A stretch of 64,000 nucleotides of DNA from a virus. A model generated the notes under the pieces. The model did not search any database. It worked only from the letters and a program-made list of their open reading frames with translations, and had not been told where the DNA came from. Position numbers and translations under genes: made by a program. Positions 23,376 through 31,661 of this stretch are shown in pieces (position 1 is the first letter of the stretch; every line of letters starts with the position of its first letter). The stretch covers positions 1 to 64,000 of the IMG/VR virus record IMGVR_UViG_3300010399_000004, one strand, 5' to 3'.

Positions 23376-23951
23376 TCAGAAATCGGGTTTGATTCTCCGT
23401 AATAAAGGCTGAACAGGGGTATAAACTTGAAGCCTTGCTTCATGCACCGCATTTGTTATAGCCATTGGTAACACAGATGATTTCGGCACATTGACTTGGC
23501 CGCGGGGGGCAAATTTCTTGAGGAATATTTCGATTACGGGCCGGCGGATAATGTAAGCAAAGGTATGGATTGATCCGAAAGGAAGCACAATCCAGTCGGT
23601 TCCGATTACTCGCATAGCGTTTGCCGGGGCCTGCCCTCCCCGTAAAACTATTTGCCCCCAGGGAAGGTGCTGCAAAGTTGAAAACATTTGCCCCGCCTTC
23701 TGGTGCCAGTCTTCTACGGCAGGAATGCAATTGTCCTGGAGAATAATAACTGACGTTTTTCGGTCGTCGTAGGCTTCTTGCATGGCCGCGATGTGATGAT
23801 GGAAGAGGGTTAAAGCATTTTCCGCTGGAGGGACTGGAAGCATTCTACGCTGATCCTCGTTGAAGGCCGACAGCAACGGCCAAGTAGAAAGGACCGGTGT
23901 ATGCCGGACGGGGACAATGATGAGCCGGGAGAAGTCTGGAAGTGTGTGCAT
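23376..23951 (-). CDS. Glycosyltransferase family 25-like protein
   Basis: 191 residues on the minus strand; its stop lies 2 nt from that of the fibre gene. VIILQDNCIPAVEDW (about 67-81) looks like the acidic DxD-region of LPS-type (GT25-like) transferases, and GSIHTFAYIIRRPVIEIFL resembles the conserved GTHAYII segment. The canonical DD is QDN here, so activity is uncertain. It might modify host surface glycans or the neighbouring fibre. Confidence 0.5.
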   Translation of the reverse strand: MHTLPDFSRLIIVPVRHTPVLSTWPLLSAFNEDQRRMLPVPPAENALTLFHHHIAAMQEAYDDRKTSVIILQDNCIPAVEDWHQKAGQMFSTLQHLPWGQIVLRGGQAPANAMRVIGTDWIVLPFGSIHTFAYIIRRPVIEIFLKKFAPRGQVNVPKSSVLPMAITNAVHEARLQVYTPVQPLLRRIKPDF

Positions 23952-24005
23952 TCCCCATCCTACGAAAGATTTTTAGGGGATAAAAGGAAAAAGTGAAAAT
24001 TTCGC

Positions 24006-24033
24006 TTGCAAAAGAAGTATTTTGCCTTAGAAT
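24006..24033 (+). promoter_or_regulatory. Class 2 promoter TTGCAA-N16-TAGAAT
   Basis: -35 24006-24011, -10 24028-24033, ATG at 24046. Divergent from the minus-strand glycosyltransferase-like gene. Confidence 0.6.
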
Positions 24034-24045
24034 TCATTCATATTC

Positions 24046-24291
24046 ATGAGCAAGCATAGAATCATACTCCGAACAGTAACAATATCTGAAATCGGTCATC
24101 TTGATGGATGGCTTTACAGAGAGCAGGGTATCAAGTATAAAACGGCCATCGGAGCATTCATGGGGATTCGTCGCAGATTTACCAGCATGGCAAAGGATTG
24201 TCCTGATGCTGTCATCGTGACCGTTGTTTCTTGGGTGCCGAGGACTTCCGCCGGAAGATTGCTTGTTCAAGCCATCACTGACAGATCGTAG
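24046..24291 (+). CDS. Unknown small protein
   Basis: 81 residues, basic (GIRRRFTSMAKD). Short leader and class 2 promoter. Unrecognised. Confidence 0.5.
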   Translation: MSKHRIILRTVTISEIGHLDGWLYREQGIKYKTAIGAFMGIRRRFTSMAKDCPDAVIVTVVSWVPRTSAGRLLVQAITDRS

Positions 24292-24308
24292 TTTGAAAAC
24301 TTTTCAAA
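24292..24308 (+). repeat. 17-bp palindrome, exact, C centre
   Basis: Between the genes at 24046 and 24310, immediately before the latter's ATG. Confidence 0.9.
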
Positions 24309-24309
24309 A

Positions 24310-24582
24310 ATGAAACCCGTCTTTTACATATTCACTCAAGCATCGAAAAATGAATTTCGGATCAGAACGGATTCAAGGCAATATTATCCTTCTCTGAGTC
24401 ATAGTAAAGGCAATACGGTAAAAACGCATCGGGCTGATGTTATGATTGTTATGCAGAACGGGATGTTCATGGTGATCAAAGATAGGTCCGCTCATTTTCT
24501 TAGCAAAACAGGAGACGTAAGGGAAATACCCGCCCTTCTTACTGAGATCAATGAATTCTATTTGAAAACTTTTCAAAAATGA
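24310..24582 (+). CDS. Unknown small protein ending in a palindrome
   Basis: 90 residues. The last residues LKTFQK are encoded by the palindrome 24561-24577, so the gene is flanked by palindromes on both sides. Unrecognised. Confidence 0.5.
   Translation: MKPVFYIFTQASKNEFRIRTDSRQYYPSLSHSKGNTVKTHRADVMIVMQNGMFMVIKDRSAHFLSKTGDVREIPALLTEINEFYLKTFQK
24561..24577 (+). repeat. 17-bp palindrome, exact, C centre, in coding sequence
   Basis: Forms the 3' end of the 24310 gene, translated LKTFQ. Confidence 0.9.
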
Positions 24583-25295
24583 AACTGCTCAAAGCCCCCA
24601 ATACTTATAAGCCCGGCACCTACGGGGGCTGGATTCTTTCTATGTCGGAATCCAAGAGCAATCATATCCTGCCCAGCTACTACTCTGGAATGGTAAAGCC
24701 TAAAGGATTTATTCCCACGCTGCACGATAAGGATGGTCTGCTTTGGATGTCAGTAACGGTTATGGAGTTGGAGTCTCAGTTTCACCACAACGCAAATGCA
24801 TTCGGAGACGTGATAGTTGCGGGGGCCGGACTATGCGTGCTCCCCTTCAACTTGCTCCAGAATCCCAAAGTGAATCACGTAACGATTCTGGAACGCTCTC
24901 CGGAGCTTTTTGATTCCTGGGGAGAACTTGTGGGTCTGTCGCAATGGAAACGGAGCGACAAGCTGACGCTAATCAATGTGGACGCTTTGCAGTGGGAGGG
25001 GAAATGTGATGTATTGCTGGCGGATATCTGGCTGGAAATTGGGCATGAATCGTTGGAAGGGGATATGGAAACCTTTGTTCGCAGTATCAAGTTTAAGCGA
25101 ATGATGTGCTGGGGAGCGGAGATTGCCTTTATTCATTGGGCCACGCAACGGGGTATTAACGCTTTCACGACTAAGGAGCATCACGCAAAGGAATGGAGCC
25201 GCCAGACCGGGCATTATGTTTGGCCAGGATTTCACATAGACGCAACGAACGCAGCAACAACCGCCCTTACCGGCACAACTTATCCAAGAGCATGA
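24579..25295 (+). CDS. SAM-dependent methyltransferase-like protein
   Basis: 238 residues. DVIVAGAGLCVLPFNLL (about 77-93, motif I-like Gly loop), HVTILERSPEL (motif II acidic residue, Glu) and CDVLLADIWLE (motif IV-like, about 144-154) fit a Rossmann methyltransferase or spermidine synthase fold. No DNA-methylase DPPY/NPPY motif is present. The substrate is unknown. Confidence 0.55.
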   Translation: MKLLKAPNTYKPGTYGGWILSMSESKSNHILPSYYSGMVKPKGFIPTLHDKDGLLWMSVTVMELESQFHHNANAFGDVIVAGAGLCVLPFNLLQNPKVNHVTILERSPELFDSWGELVGLSQWKRSDKLTLINVDALQWEGKCDVLLADIWLEIGHESLEGDMETFVRSIKFKRMMCWGAEIAFIHWATQRGINAFTTKEHHAKEWSRQTGHYVWPGFHIDATNAATTALTGTTYPRA

Positions 25296-25552
25296 TTCCA
25301 ACAGAAGCACAACAGGAAGCCATCGAAGCAGAGGAAAAGCGGCAAAGAAGTTTGCCCCGAGGCTGGCATCCAATCAAAGAGCTTGTCATAAATAAAAAAG
25401 GCAATGGTAATTGGATTTGGTCTGTCTTTTGGTTCTATAGAAAAGGAGGGTCAAGCTGCGAGAGTGCTTTGGCCTGTAAATCCAAATTCGGGGCGGAAAT
25501 TCTGGCATGCATGCTTAACGATTCGGGGGTTAAACCTTATACATCCCATTAG
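25292..25552 (+). CDS. Unknown small protein
   Basis: 86 residues, ATGA overlap. Charged N-terminal helix, then WIWSVFWFYRKGG, a Trp/aromatic patch. Unrecognised. Confidence 0.45.
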   Translation: MIPTEAQQEAIEAEEKRQRSLPRGWHPIKELVINKKGNGNWIWSVFWFYRKGGSSCESALACKSKFGAEILACMLNDSGVKPYTSH

Positions 25553-25553
25553 C

Positions 25554-26183
25554 ATGAAACAGTTCAACCCACCTTCCCTTCCAGATATAGATGTTGACTG
25601 TCTGAAAATCATTGCCAAGCGGGGCAATCAGACTTTCCATTCATATCTGGACGATAGAATGTTTAGCGTGGCCGCGGCCTGGAATATTATTCTCAATGCA
25701 CCCCGCCGACCGCTTTGGGCGGATATTGAACCCCTCCTTCCCGTTCTGCTGGAAGCGGACATTGACCGGGAGTATGCGGAAAATGAATTGCATCCCGGTA
25801 TGGATACGGTTCCTGCTCTGGTGTATTTGGAAAAGAATGGGGAGGATCGCATCATTATTCTGGATGGCTGGCATCGTGTGTGGAATTGGTATAAACGGGG
25901 CGAGGATTGCTTACCCTGCTTTGTTTTGGAGCCGGGGGAAGCCGATGCTGCGGAGATTACAAGAGAACAGGGTGTAGCTCTTTGTTTGCCTTACCAGAAG
26001 GACTCAGAGACTCGTAATCATATGTCTCGTATCGTTTCTCGTAAGCTCAAAGCCGACCGCAGCGCGATTCATGAAATTATTTGCGGCGTTTTGGATGGGC
26101 AGGGAATATCCTGGGCAGCTACTACTGCAATCCGGAGAGGTATTGATCCCTATGCTTTGATTAATACATTGGCAAGCATCTAA
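25554..26183 (+). CDS. ParB/sulfiredoxin-like protein
   Basis: 209 residues from MKQFNPPSLPD. The segment RIIILDGWHRVWNWYKRGED (about 101-120) resembles the ParB/Srx nuclease-fold core (LDGxHR followed by a helix and a hydrophobic strand). The C-terminal half is helical and basic. CTP- or nucleic-acid-dependent functions occur in this fold, but the specific role is unknown. Confidence 0.5.
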   Translation: MKQFNPPSLPDIDVDCLKIIAKRGNQTFHSYLDDRMFSVAAAWNIILNAPRRPLWADIEPLLPVLLEADIDREYAENELHPGMDTVPALVYLEKNGEDRIIILDGWHRVWNWYKRGEDCLPCFVLEPGEADAAEITREQGVALCLPYQKDSETRNHMSRIVSRKLKADRSAIHEIICGVLDGQGISWAATTAIRRGIDPYALINTLASI

Positions 26184-26189
26184 ATTTTT

Positions 26190-26582
26190 ATGGCTGATAT
26201 ACCTGAACTCTACCGCCGAATGGCGGAGTTAACTCTGTCGCACTGTCTCAAGTGCCCCACTAGATGCGCAACCAAGTGTTGCGATCCTGACTACTGTGCA
26301 ATGGTGCCCAAGATAGCCAATGAGCGGGGGGAGCCAGTGCCCGCTACTACAGGACACTCCACGTTGCCATATATGGGGCCGTCCGGTTGCGTAGCTCCCC
26401 CACACCTGCGCCCCCTTTGCACTCTGCATTTGTGCGATATCAACAGCGTGGGCTTTATTCGTAAACCAGCAGACAAAACGGGCCGAAAGGGGCCGGTGGA
26501 CCTTGATGCCACTAACGATTACTTTGCACTTCGAGAAGAAATCAATGACGCAGAGTGCGCTAATGTGGAAAATATTATCTAA
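26190..26582 (+). CDS. Cysteine-rich protein
   Basis: 130 residues with about ten cysteines, clustered at CLKCPTRCATKCCDPDYC (about 19-36) and again near CTLHLC. Likely binds zinc or an Fe-S cluster (YkgJ-like spacing is possible). Unknown role. Confidence 0.5.
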   Translation: MADIPELYRRMAELTLSHCLKCPTRCATKCCDPDYCAMVPKIANERGEPVPATTGHSTLPYMGPSGCVAPPHLRPLCTLHLCDINSVGFIRKPADKTGRKGPVDLDATNDYFALREEINDAECANVENII

Positions 26583-26592
26583 GTTAAATATC

Positions 26593-27024
26593 ATGAAAAT
26601 CGAATCCATTTGGTTCAAACCTTCGTTCAATATTTCTTTTTCGGGGGAGGAGTTGCGGGTAATGATTCACGTTGCGAGTAATCATTACGATGGCACATGC
26701 CGCCGGACTGTTATGGAAGAATGGCCGGATGCGTTTTTATTGCAAGCTCAGAAAGCAGAGCAAAAGTTTCCTGGTGTGTCTTGTTCTTATTCCTGGAGAG
26801 ACCTAGATTTGTTGGCCAAGATTCTTACAATTATAAATCATGGATGCTTGGAAAGTGAAGCGGACCGTAGACTGGCGGGAGAGCTTTATGCTAAGATCAG
26901 CGGATTGATTCGGGAGCACAAAGTCATATCCGCTGAGGATTTGAAAAGTTTTCAAATCAAAGCAATAAGGGGAACTCAGAACCCCGCCGAGGCTATACAT
27001 ATAATCAAAGGATTGAATCCATGA
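26593..27024 (+). CDS. Unknown protein with in-frame palindrome
   Basis: 143 residues from MKIESIWF. Alpha/beta. The palindrome 26940-26956 encodes LKSFQIK close to the C-terminus. ATGA overlap with the next gene. Confidence 0.5.
   Translation: MKIESIWFKPSFNISFSGEELRVMIHVASNHYDGTCRRTVMEEWPDAFLLQAQKAEQKFPGVSCSYSWRDLDLLAKILTIINHGCLESEADRRLAGELYAKISGLIREHKVISAEDLKSFQIKAIRGTQNPAEAIHIIKGLNP
26940..26956 (+). repeat. 17-bp palindrome, exact, G centre, in coding sequence
   Basis: Inside the 26593 gene, translated LKSFQ. Confidence 0.9.
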
Positions 27025-27557
27025 CTGAGCCAGAAGTAAGAGAACGATTACTGGCCGCTCGCCGGGCAGAACTTGAAAAGGCTGCTATCGCTTACGAGTT
27101 TCACGCTGCTTCTATTGACCGGGGAAAGCATTCCGTAATACTGGAGAAGCTTTTGGCCACGGCCTACGAATATGGGGCAGCGTATAGAACCCGATTGGGG
27201 ACTCCGTGCGATAACTGTCCGTGGGTTAGCGAGGTGGGAAGGAAGGTATTTAATAAGGAGGTAAAGGAAGCGGCGCGGCGGGGGGATGACTTTGTATGCC
27301 AGGGGCAAATGACAAGATGCTGGGGGGCTTTCCTATATGGCTTGGAATTACCTGCCCCCGCTTCCAAAGGTATGAGCATACTGGACCTGGCCGGGGCCGC
27401 AGAGGCTATAGGCGCAGCGCATGGGGACTTGGAAGTAGAATGCCGGGGAAGTGATGGAGAACCGGCCCCTCTTCTGGATATAAGAGCGGAGCGTAGAAAG
27501 GACGGGAAGAAGGGTGCAAAGGTTGTTTTGTTCCTGGATAGCGAATTGCCCGATTAA
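27021..27557 (+). CDS. DUF6283-like zinc-binding protein
   Basis: 178 residues. PCDNCPWVSEVG (about 61-72) and FVCQGQMTRCWGA (about 92-104) resemble the CxxCPW...C...CxG pattern of small phage zinc proteins such as DUF6283. Helical N-terminus. Function unknown. Confidence 0.45.
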   Translation: MTEPEVRERLLAARRAELEKAAIAYEFHAASIDRGKHSVILEKLLATAYEYGAAYRTRLGTPCDNCPWVSEVGRKVFNKEVKEAARRGDDFVCQGQMTRCWGAFLYGLELPAPASKGMSILDLAGAAEAIGAAHGDLEVECRGSDGEPAPLLDIRAERRKDGKKGAKVVLFLDSELPD

Positions 27558-27567
27558 AAATTTCCCC

Positions 27568-27595
27568 TTGCAAAAAATCCATTCTCACTTAATAT
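27568..27595 (+). promoter_or_regulatory. Class 2 promoter TTGCAA-N16-TAATAT, leaderless
   Basis: -35 27568-27573, -10 27590-27595, ATG at 27602, so little or no leader. Confidence 0.65.
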
Positions 27596-27601
27596 ATTCG
27601 T

Positions 27602-27880
27602 ATGTTTAAAGGATTCTATCACGGAGAAACAGAAAGCGGTCTGGCGCGGATACTTAGCCCGCGGGCCGATGGCCGTATTGTCTTTGTCCCTATTGATCGG
27701 ACTTCACGATTCCGGAAGGTAGCAGTAAAGAATCCGGAGAAGGACGGAGCCGTATCCCTAAAAGAATGGAAGCCGGGGGGCAAACCATGTCATTGTATTT
27801 TCGATGTAGAGGGATGGCTCAAAAACAAGGATGATATGAAGGGGTTTGATGAAGCTGTTTTCGGAAAGGATTACGTTTGA
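27602..27880 (+). CDS. Unknown small protein
   Basis: 92 residues, first gene after a leaderless promoter. Its stop TGA (27878-27880) is in a palindrome. Beta-rich, unrecognised. Confidence 0.5.
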   Translation: MFKGFYHGETESGLARILSPRADGRIVFVPIDRTSRFRKVAVKNPEKDGAVSLKEWKPGGKPCHCIFDVEGWLKNKDDMKGFDEAVFGKDYV

Positions 27881-27892
27881 AAACTTTTCAAA
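27876..27892 (+). repeat. 17-bp palindrome, exact, C centre
   Basis: Supplies the stop codon of the 27602 gene. Confidence 0.9.
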
Positions 27893-27904
27893 AGACCAAT
27901 CATT

Positions 27905-28339
27905 ATGAATGCAGCCCTACGTCCCCCCCGCCGAACTCCGCCAGCAGCTTTAGCCGCCCTTCCCAAACCACCGCGGAGGGGAAGCCCGATAGCGCTGGAA
28001 GTTTACGCAGAGGAGATTCAGCCTGACATACAGCAGGAACCGGAACCGGGAATCTTCCCCCTTTGCGGGGGCCTTACGGTTTTTGTTCGCAGGAGTAACA
28101 GTCTGGTAGCCAACTTCTCCATGCAGGGGCAAATCGACTCCCCGGAGCACGCAGAATCGCTTGCAAAGGAAAAGCTGGGCGGGGAGATCAATCTTGTTTG
28201 CATCGCCGCGGTGCGCCCCGGAAACCCCAATCTGACGCTGCCCTACGTAGCCCGCCCTTCTGATCCTTTGGTTACAGAGTTGAAGGAATCGTTTCTACGA
28301 ATCAATGCGGCCTGCAATGCTTTGGGGTTTAAGAAATAA
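27905..28339 (+). CDS. Unknown protein with Pro/Arg-rich N-terminus
   Basis: 144 residues. Residues 1-25 are Pro/Arg/Ala-rich (LRPPRRTPPAALAALPKPPR), followed by an acidic segment and an alpha/beta domain. Unrecognised. Confidence 0.45.
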   Translation: MNAALRPPRRTPPAALAALPKPPRRGSPIALEVYAEEIQPDIQQEPEPGIFPLCGGLTVFVRRSNSLVANFSMQGQIDSPEHAESLAKEKLGGEINLVCIAAVRPGNPNLTLPYVARPSDPLVTELKESFLRINAACNALGFKK

Positions 28340-28363
28340 GAGTGGCAAAAGAATGTCATTACA

Positions 28364-28600
28364 ATGAGTAATACAACATCAGACACACCACGCACCGATG
28401 CAGCCGCTGACTTTCCAGCAGGTCGGCATTGTGTTGATATTAATGTATCAAGAGCGCTAGAAAGAGAACTCTCTAGTCTGCGGGACGCGACAATGGCTCT
28501 GATGGAGTGGGCTTCTGGGCCCGGTGGAGACTCATCTGTTTTACACCGCATCATCGCACAGGCTACTGCCGCTTTAGATAAAAATTCTTCTCCAAGGTAA
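28364..28600 (+). CDS. Small helical protein (phage Ead/Ea22-like region)
   Basis: 78 residues. The opening TPRTDAA...RALERELSSLRDA pattern is widespread in short phage proteins (DTPRTDA...ARxLERELA). Coiled-coil tendency. Function unknown. Confidence 0.5.
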   Translation: MSNTTSDTPRTDAAADFPAGRHCVDINVSRALERELSSLRDATMALMEWASGPGGDSSVLHRIIAQATAALDKNSSPR

Positions 28601-28608
28601 AATGTAAA

Positions 28609-29112
28609 ATGAGTGTTTATGTTGATGGAGAAGAGAACAGCTTTCGTGGGATGAAAATGTCTCACATGGTTGCCGATACTCTGGACGAGTTACATACTAC
28701 GGCGGGGTATTTTACGCTAGATGGATTCAACACCATTGCTTACGTGATGGATGAAGAAAAACTTCCTTTGGACAAGTGGATTCACATAAGCCAGGGGGGA
28801 GTATTCGGAGAAGTATGGGAAAAGTTGTTTCAAGGCAGGGTGCCTATACCCATTTCCCTTTTGCAACTTAGGAACGCTTCCAACGATGTGCGCCATGCGG
28901 CCGGGCTTATTATTCTCTTCTTTGAAAAGACGGTGGAAGAGCGGGTGCCTATTTTCCTAAGAGAACCGGAGACACATCTTCATCCTGCGGAAGCGCGGTG
29001 CATAATGGGTATGATAAAAAAACTTCAATATTTCTGCGGAATTGCTTGCCGCGGGCCAAAGTTCGTCCCTAAACCGGTCCCAAAAGGCAGAAGATTGAAT
29101 CTTGAAGTTTGA
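28609..29112 (+). CDS. DUF4031-like N-terminus joined to another segment
   Basis: 167 residues. Residues 1-34 match the DUF4031 opening (VYVD...FRGMKMSHMVADTLDELH). The rest does not look like DUF4031 and includes IFLREPETHLHP (about 126-137), reminiscent of an ABC-ATPase Walker B/D-loop but without any Walker A. Possibly a fusion or a diverged family. The stop is provided by a palindrome. Confidence 0.5.
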   Translation: MSVYVDGEENSFRGMKMSHMVADTLDELHTTAGYFTLDGFNTIAYVMDEEKLPLDKWIHISQGGVFGEVWEKLFQGRVPIPISLLQLRNASNDVRHAAGLIILFFEKTVEERVPIFLREPETHLHPAEARCIMGMIKKLQYFCGIACRGPKFVPKPVPKGRRLNLEV

Positions 29113-29124
29113 AAACTTTTCAAA
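29108..29124 (+). repeat. 17-bp palindrome, exact, C centre
   Basis: Supplies the stop codon (29110-29112) of the 28609 gene. Confidence 0.9.
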
Positions 29125-29127
29125 TCT

Positions 29128-29559
29128 ATGAATAAAGAAGATTGCCCGGATTGCGGGGGGACTGGATATCAATTCTTCCCTACTGTGAATCCAAAAGTTT
29201 CGGGGACTCACGCGTGTAAAACCTGCAAAGGGCAATCAGGTAAGGATTCAGTAGTGAAGAATCAACTGGCCCCAGCCCCTTCTATAGGAGGATTGAATCC
29301 CGGCCGTGTTGCGCAGCTTGTTCATGAATTCAAAATAGAAGTATGGAGATTGAAAGGAAGCATTGAACTGGATACCTGCGGCTGGTATGCTCTTATCTTT
29401 GGATGGACTTTGGCGCAGGGGGAAGATTTTGACGATTGCATAGCCCTGGCGGAATACATACATGAAAACCTATTAAAACAATGCTCTACTCCAAATCAGA
29501 ATGCGCAGAAGCCAGGAAAGAATGGGAAACTTCCGGAGGGCGAGGCTGGAAGTCTATGA
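29128..29559 (+). CDS. Protein with DnaJ-type zinc finger
   Basis: 143 residues. CPDCGGTGYQFF...CKTCKGQSG at the N-terminus gives two CxxCxG repeats. The C-terminal part is helical. Similar fingers occur in the 18432 protein. Confidence 0.55.
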   Translation: MNKEDCPDCGGTGYQFFPTVNPKVSGTHACKTCKGQSGKDSVVKNQLAPAPSIGGLNPGRVAQLVHEFKIEVWRLKGSIELDTCGWYALIFGWTLAQGEDFDDCIALAEYIHENLLKQCSTPNQNAQKPGKNGKLPEGEAGSL

Positions 29560-30074
29560 GCGCGGATGAACAATCCTTATTGGTTATGGCAACTAATGAA
29601 AGAAAGCGAAAACTCCGGGACAGCGTTTTGACGGAGGAAGTTTTGCGGTCTTTTTGGAATTTGGTCGATAAGAAATATTTCGATAACAAGGAAGGAATAT
29701 GGGAGGAGAATCATCCCTACGGAACTTGCACCTGGGTAAATTCCTCGCCCTTCCGATGGATAGAGAAAGGAGCCAGAACAGTTGAGATTTATGGCGGAGA
29801 CGAGAAAGCCTGTTCAGATTGTGGATTGACTACTACGCTGGGAATGATTACCGGGCATGACTGGCTGTTTGTAAGCGGGAGATGGCTTATAGATATATGG
29901 GCCTGGGCTTATCTCGGTGCCCCGCAATGTCTATATGATCTTTGGGAGCCAACTCACGTGGCATGGGTTGACGTTCTGTATCCAAAGCGATGGGAACGAA
30001 ACGAGAATGCAGAGAAGTGGTCTGCGTGGTTTGATCTTGCGGAAAGAGACTGGAATGAGTTATTGTCGAAATGA
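29556..30074 (+). CDS. Unknown protein
   Basis: 172 residues from MSADEQ (ATGA overlap; a start 75 nt upstream is possible). Trp-rich second half (WLIDIWAWAYLGAP). Unrecognised. Confidence 0.5.
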   Translation: MSADEQSLLVMATNERKRKLRDSVLTEEVLRSFWNLVDKKYFDNKEGIWEENHPYGTCTWVNSSPFRWIEKGARTVEIYGGDEKACSDCGLTTTLGMITGHDWLFVSGRWLIDIWAWAYLGAPQCLYDLWEPTHVAWVDVLYPKRWERNENAEKWSAWFDLAERDWNELLSK

Positions 30075-30505
30075 AAACCAAACCAAAATTACTAGCTGTT
30101 GATTTTGACGGCACTTGCGCGGTTTCCAGATTCCCGAAGATAGGGGAACCAGTTCATCTGGCCATTGAATCCCTCCGATTTCTAAAGGAACGGGGCTGGA
30201 AGTTAATACTATGGACTGTTCGCAGCGGGCAGACTTTAGTGGAAGCAATGCAATGGGCATCGGATCGGGGAGTAGAATTCGACAGTGCCAATGTAAACCC
30301 GAATCAAGGCCGATGGTCTTCCAGCCAGAAAGCTTACGCCCCATTTTATGTAGATGACTCGGCGCTGGGCTGTCCCCTTCTTGAAGTCGGGAAAGACGTA
30401 ATGGTTGATTGGTATTCTATAATGGAAATACTCAATATTCATTATCCGGAGGAAAGAATCGGGGCTTGGCTTACAAAGAAAATTATAGTGAAATCTAACG
30501 AATAA
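30071..30505 (+). CDS. HAD-superfamily phosphatase-like protein
   Basis: 144 residues. LAVDFDGT (motif I, D11/D13), ILWTVRSG (motif II-like Thr/Ser) and FYVDDSALG (motif IV) match small phage HAD hydrolases. A nucleotide or polynucleotide phosphatase role is possible; the substrate is unknown. Confidence 0.7.
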   Translation: MKTKPKLLAVDFDGTCAVSRFPKIGEPVHLAIESLRFLKERGWKLILWTVRSGQTLVEAMQWASDRGVEFDSANVNPNQGRWSSSQKAYAPFYVDDSALGCPLLEVGKDVMVDWYSIMEILNIHYPEERIGAWLTKKIIVKSNE

Positions 30506-30509
30506 CATT

Positions 30510-30755
30510 ATGGGGCTCTATACAGAAAAAATGAAAGAAGAACAGAAGGCGAAGTCCGATGCCTTTCTCAAGAAGTTATCGGCCGCAGAGCATCCCTCTG
30601 CGAAGGTTCCGGACGCGGAAACAAAAAGGTGCATCGGGTGTTGGGGTAAGAAATGGAGAGTGGACCCGATAACTGGAATTTGTGGATTGTGTTCGCGCTG
30701 CAACGGCGCCGGATTCCTCTGCCTGCGGAACCCGTCCACAGGGCAGAAGGAATAA
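30510..30755 (+). CDS. Small zinc-finger protein
   Basis: 81 residues with a charged helical N-terminus and CIGC...CGLCSRCNGAGFLC, a DnaJ/zinc-ribbon-like cluster. Confidence 0.5.
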   Translation: MGLYTEKMKEEQKAKSDAFLKKLSAAEHPSAKVPDAETKRCIGCWGKKWRVDPITGICGLCSRCNGAGFLCLRNPSTGQKE

Positions 30756-30810
30756 GCTTGCTCCTTTCAGTTTAGTGATTTAGTCTGCGGGTCACTACAC
30801 ACTAATATTT

Positions 30811-31164
30811 ATGGACAGAGAAGAAGCACACCCCCTTCATTTGCGTTGCGAAGCTCAGGCCAAAGAGAATTCTGATCTTTGGGTTATCATTGATATCTTG
30901 CAGGCCGCATTGCGGCGGACTGAACAATTCATGCCACAGGATGGAAGGCGGCAGGATGTATTTACCCCGCAAGTTGTATTGGCTTTGTTTGCTCGGCAAA
31001 CCAGTGTTCCTGCGGGAATGTCTTCTCTGCGGATCAGCCGTAAGTTTTATAATGAAGAGGGGGATGTTGTAGGAACAGAGTTAAGTCGGGCTGGTTTGAA
31101 TACACCTTTTGTTATTGGGATTGGCCCTGATTCTCCTTTGGTTACAAGAATAGAAATTTGTTGA
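30811..31164 (+). CDS. Unknown protein
   Basis: 117 residues. Helical N-terminus, beta C-terminus with VIGIGPDSPLVTRIEI. A possible promoter (TTAGTC-N17-TAATAT) precedes it. Unrecognised. Confidence 0.45.
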   Translation: MDREEAHPLHLRCEAQAKENSDLWVIIDILQAALRRTEQFMPQDGRRQDVFTPQVVLALFARQTSVPAGMSSLRISRKFYNEEGDVVGTELSRAGLNTPFVIGIGPDSPLVTRIEIC

Positions 31165-31165
31165 T

Positions 31166-31588
31166 ATGAAACTTTCTTCTTTGAATCCCCAATTTTACAG
31201 ATACGACCGCCGTATGACGGATGTAGAATTATGCGTAGGGGATCAGGCTACGTGGAGGGAACGGGGATGTCCAACAGAGAAGAAAAAGGAACTGCGGGAC
31301 TATCGAATTCCTGTAAATAATATAGAGGAAGCCCAATGCGTATGGTTTCAATGCCCTAAATGTGTGAGGGAAAAGGGAACCGTGGTTGGGTGTCATTTTG
31401 TTGAAGTTACTTTTGCTGACAGGGGAGTTCTGCCTGGGCAGGGAATCAAAAACAAATCGGGGGAGGATATTCGTTGGAACATAAGCGGAACAAACTATAA
31501 CGATCTTACGGTTACCCCTTCGGTTCTAATCCAAGGAGGCTGCGGCTGGCATGGATTTATAACCGCGGGCGAGGTTTCCATAATCTGA
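31166..31588 (+). CDS. DUF6527-like protein
   Basis: 140 residues. FQCPKC...GCHFVEVTF, then LTVTPSVLIQGGCGWHGFIT (about 115-134), matches the DUF6527 look: a metal-binding Cys/His set and PS-x-L-x...WHGxI at the end. The protein at 34737 shares the PSILI...WHGYL ending. Role unknown; such genes often neighbour terminases. Confidence 0.55.
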   Translation: MKLSSLNPQFYRYDRRMTDVELCVGDQATWRERGCPTEKKKELRDYRIPVNNIEEAQCVWFQCPKCVREKGTVVGCHFVEVTFADRGVLPGQGIKNKSGEDIRWNISGTNYNDLTVTPSVLIQGGCGWHGFITAGEVSII

Positions 31589-31592
31589 CGCT

Positions 31593-31620
31593 ATGCAAAG
31601 AAAGTCTTTTAGCTTGAATA
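31593..31620 (+). promoter_or_regulatory. Candidate class 2-like promoter before terminase
   Basis: ATGCAA-N16-TGAATA. An inverted repeat, CTTTTAGC (31606-31613) and GCTAAAAG (31635-31642), overlaps its downstream half. Confidence 0.35.
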
Positions 31621-31644
31621 GCCGTATCTGTTGTGCTAAAAGCG

Positions 31645-31661
31645 TTTGAAAACTTTTCAAA
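31645..31661 (+). repeat. 17-bp palindrome, exact, C centre
   Basis: Ends on the A of the small terminase ATG. Confidence 0.9.
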
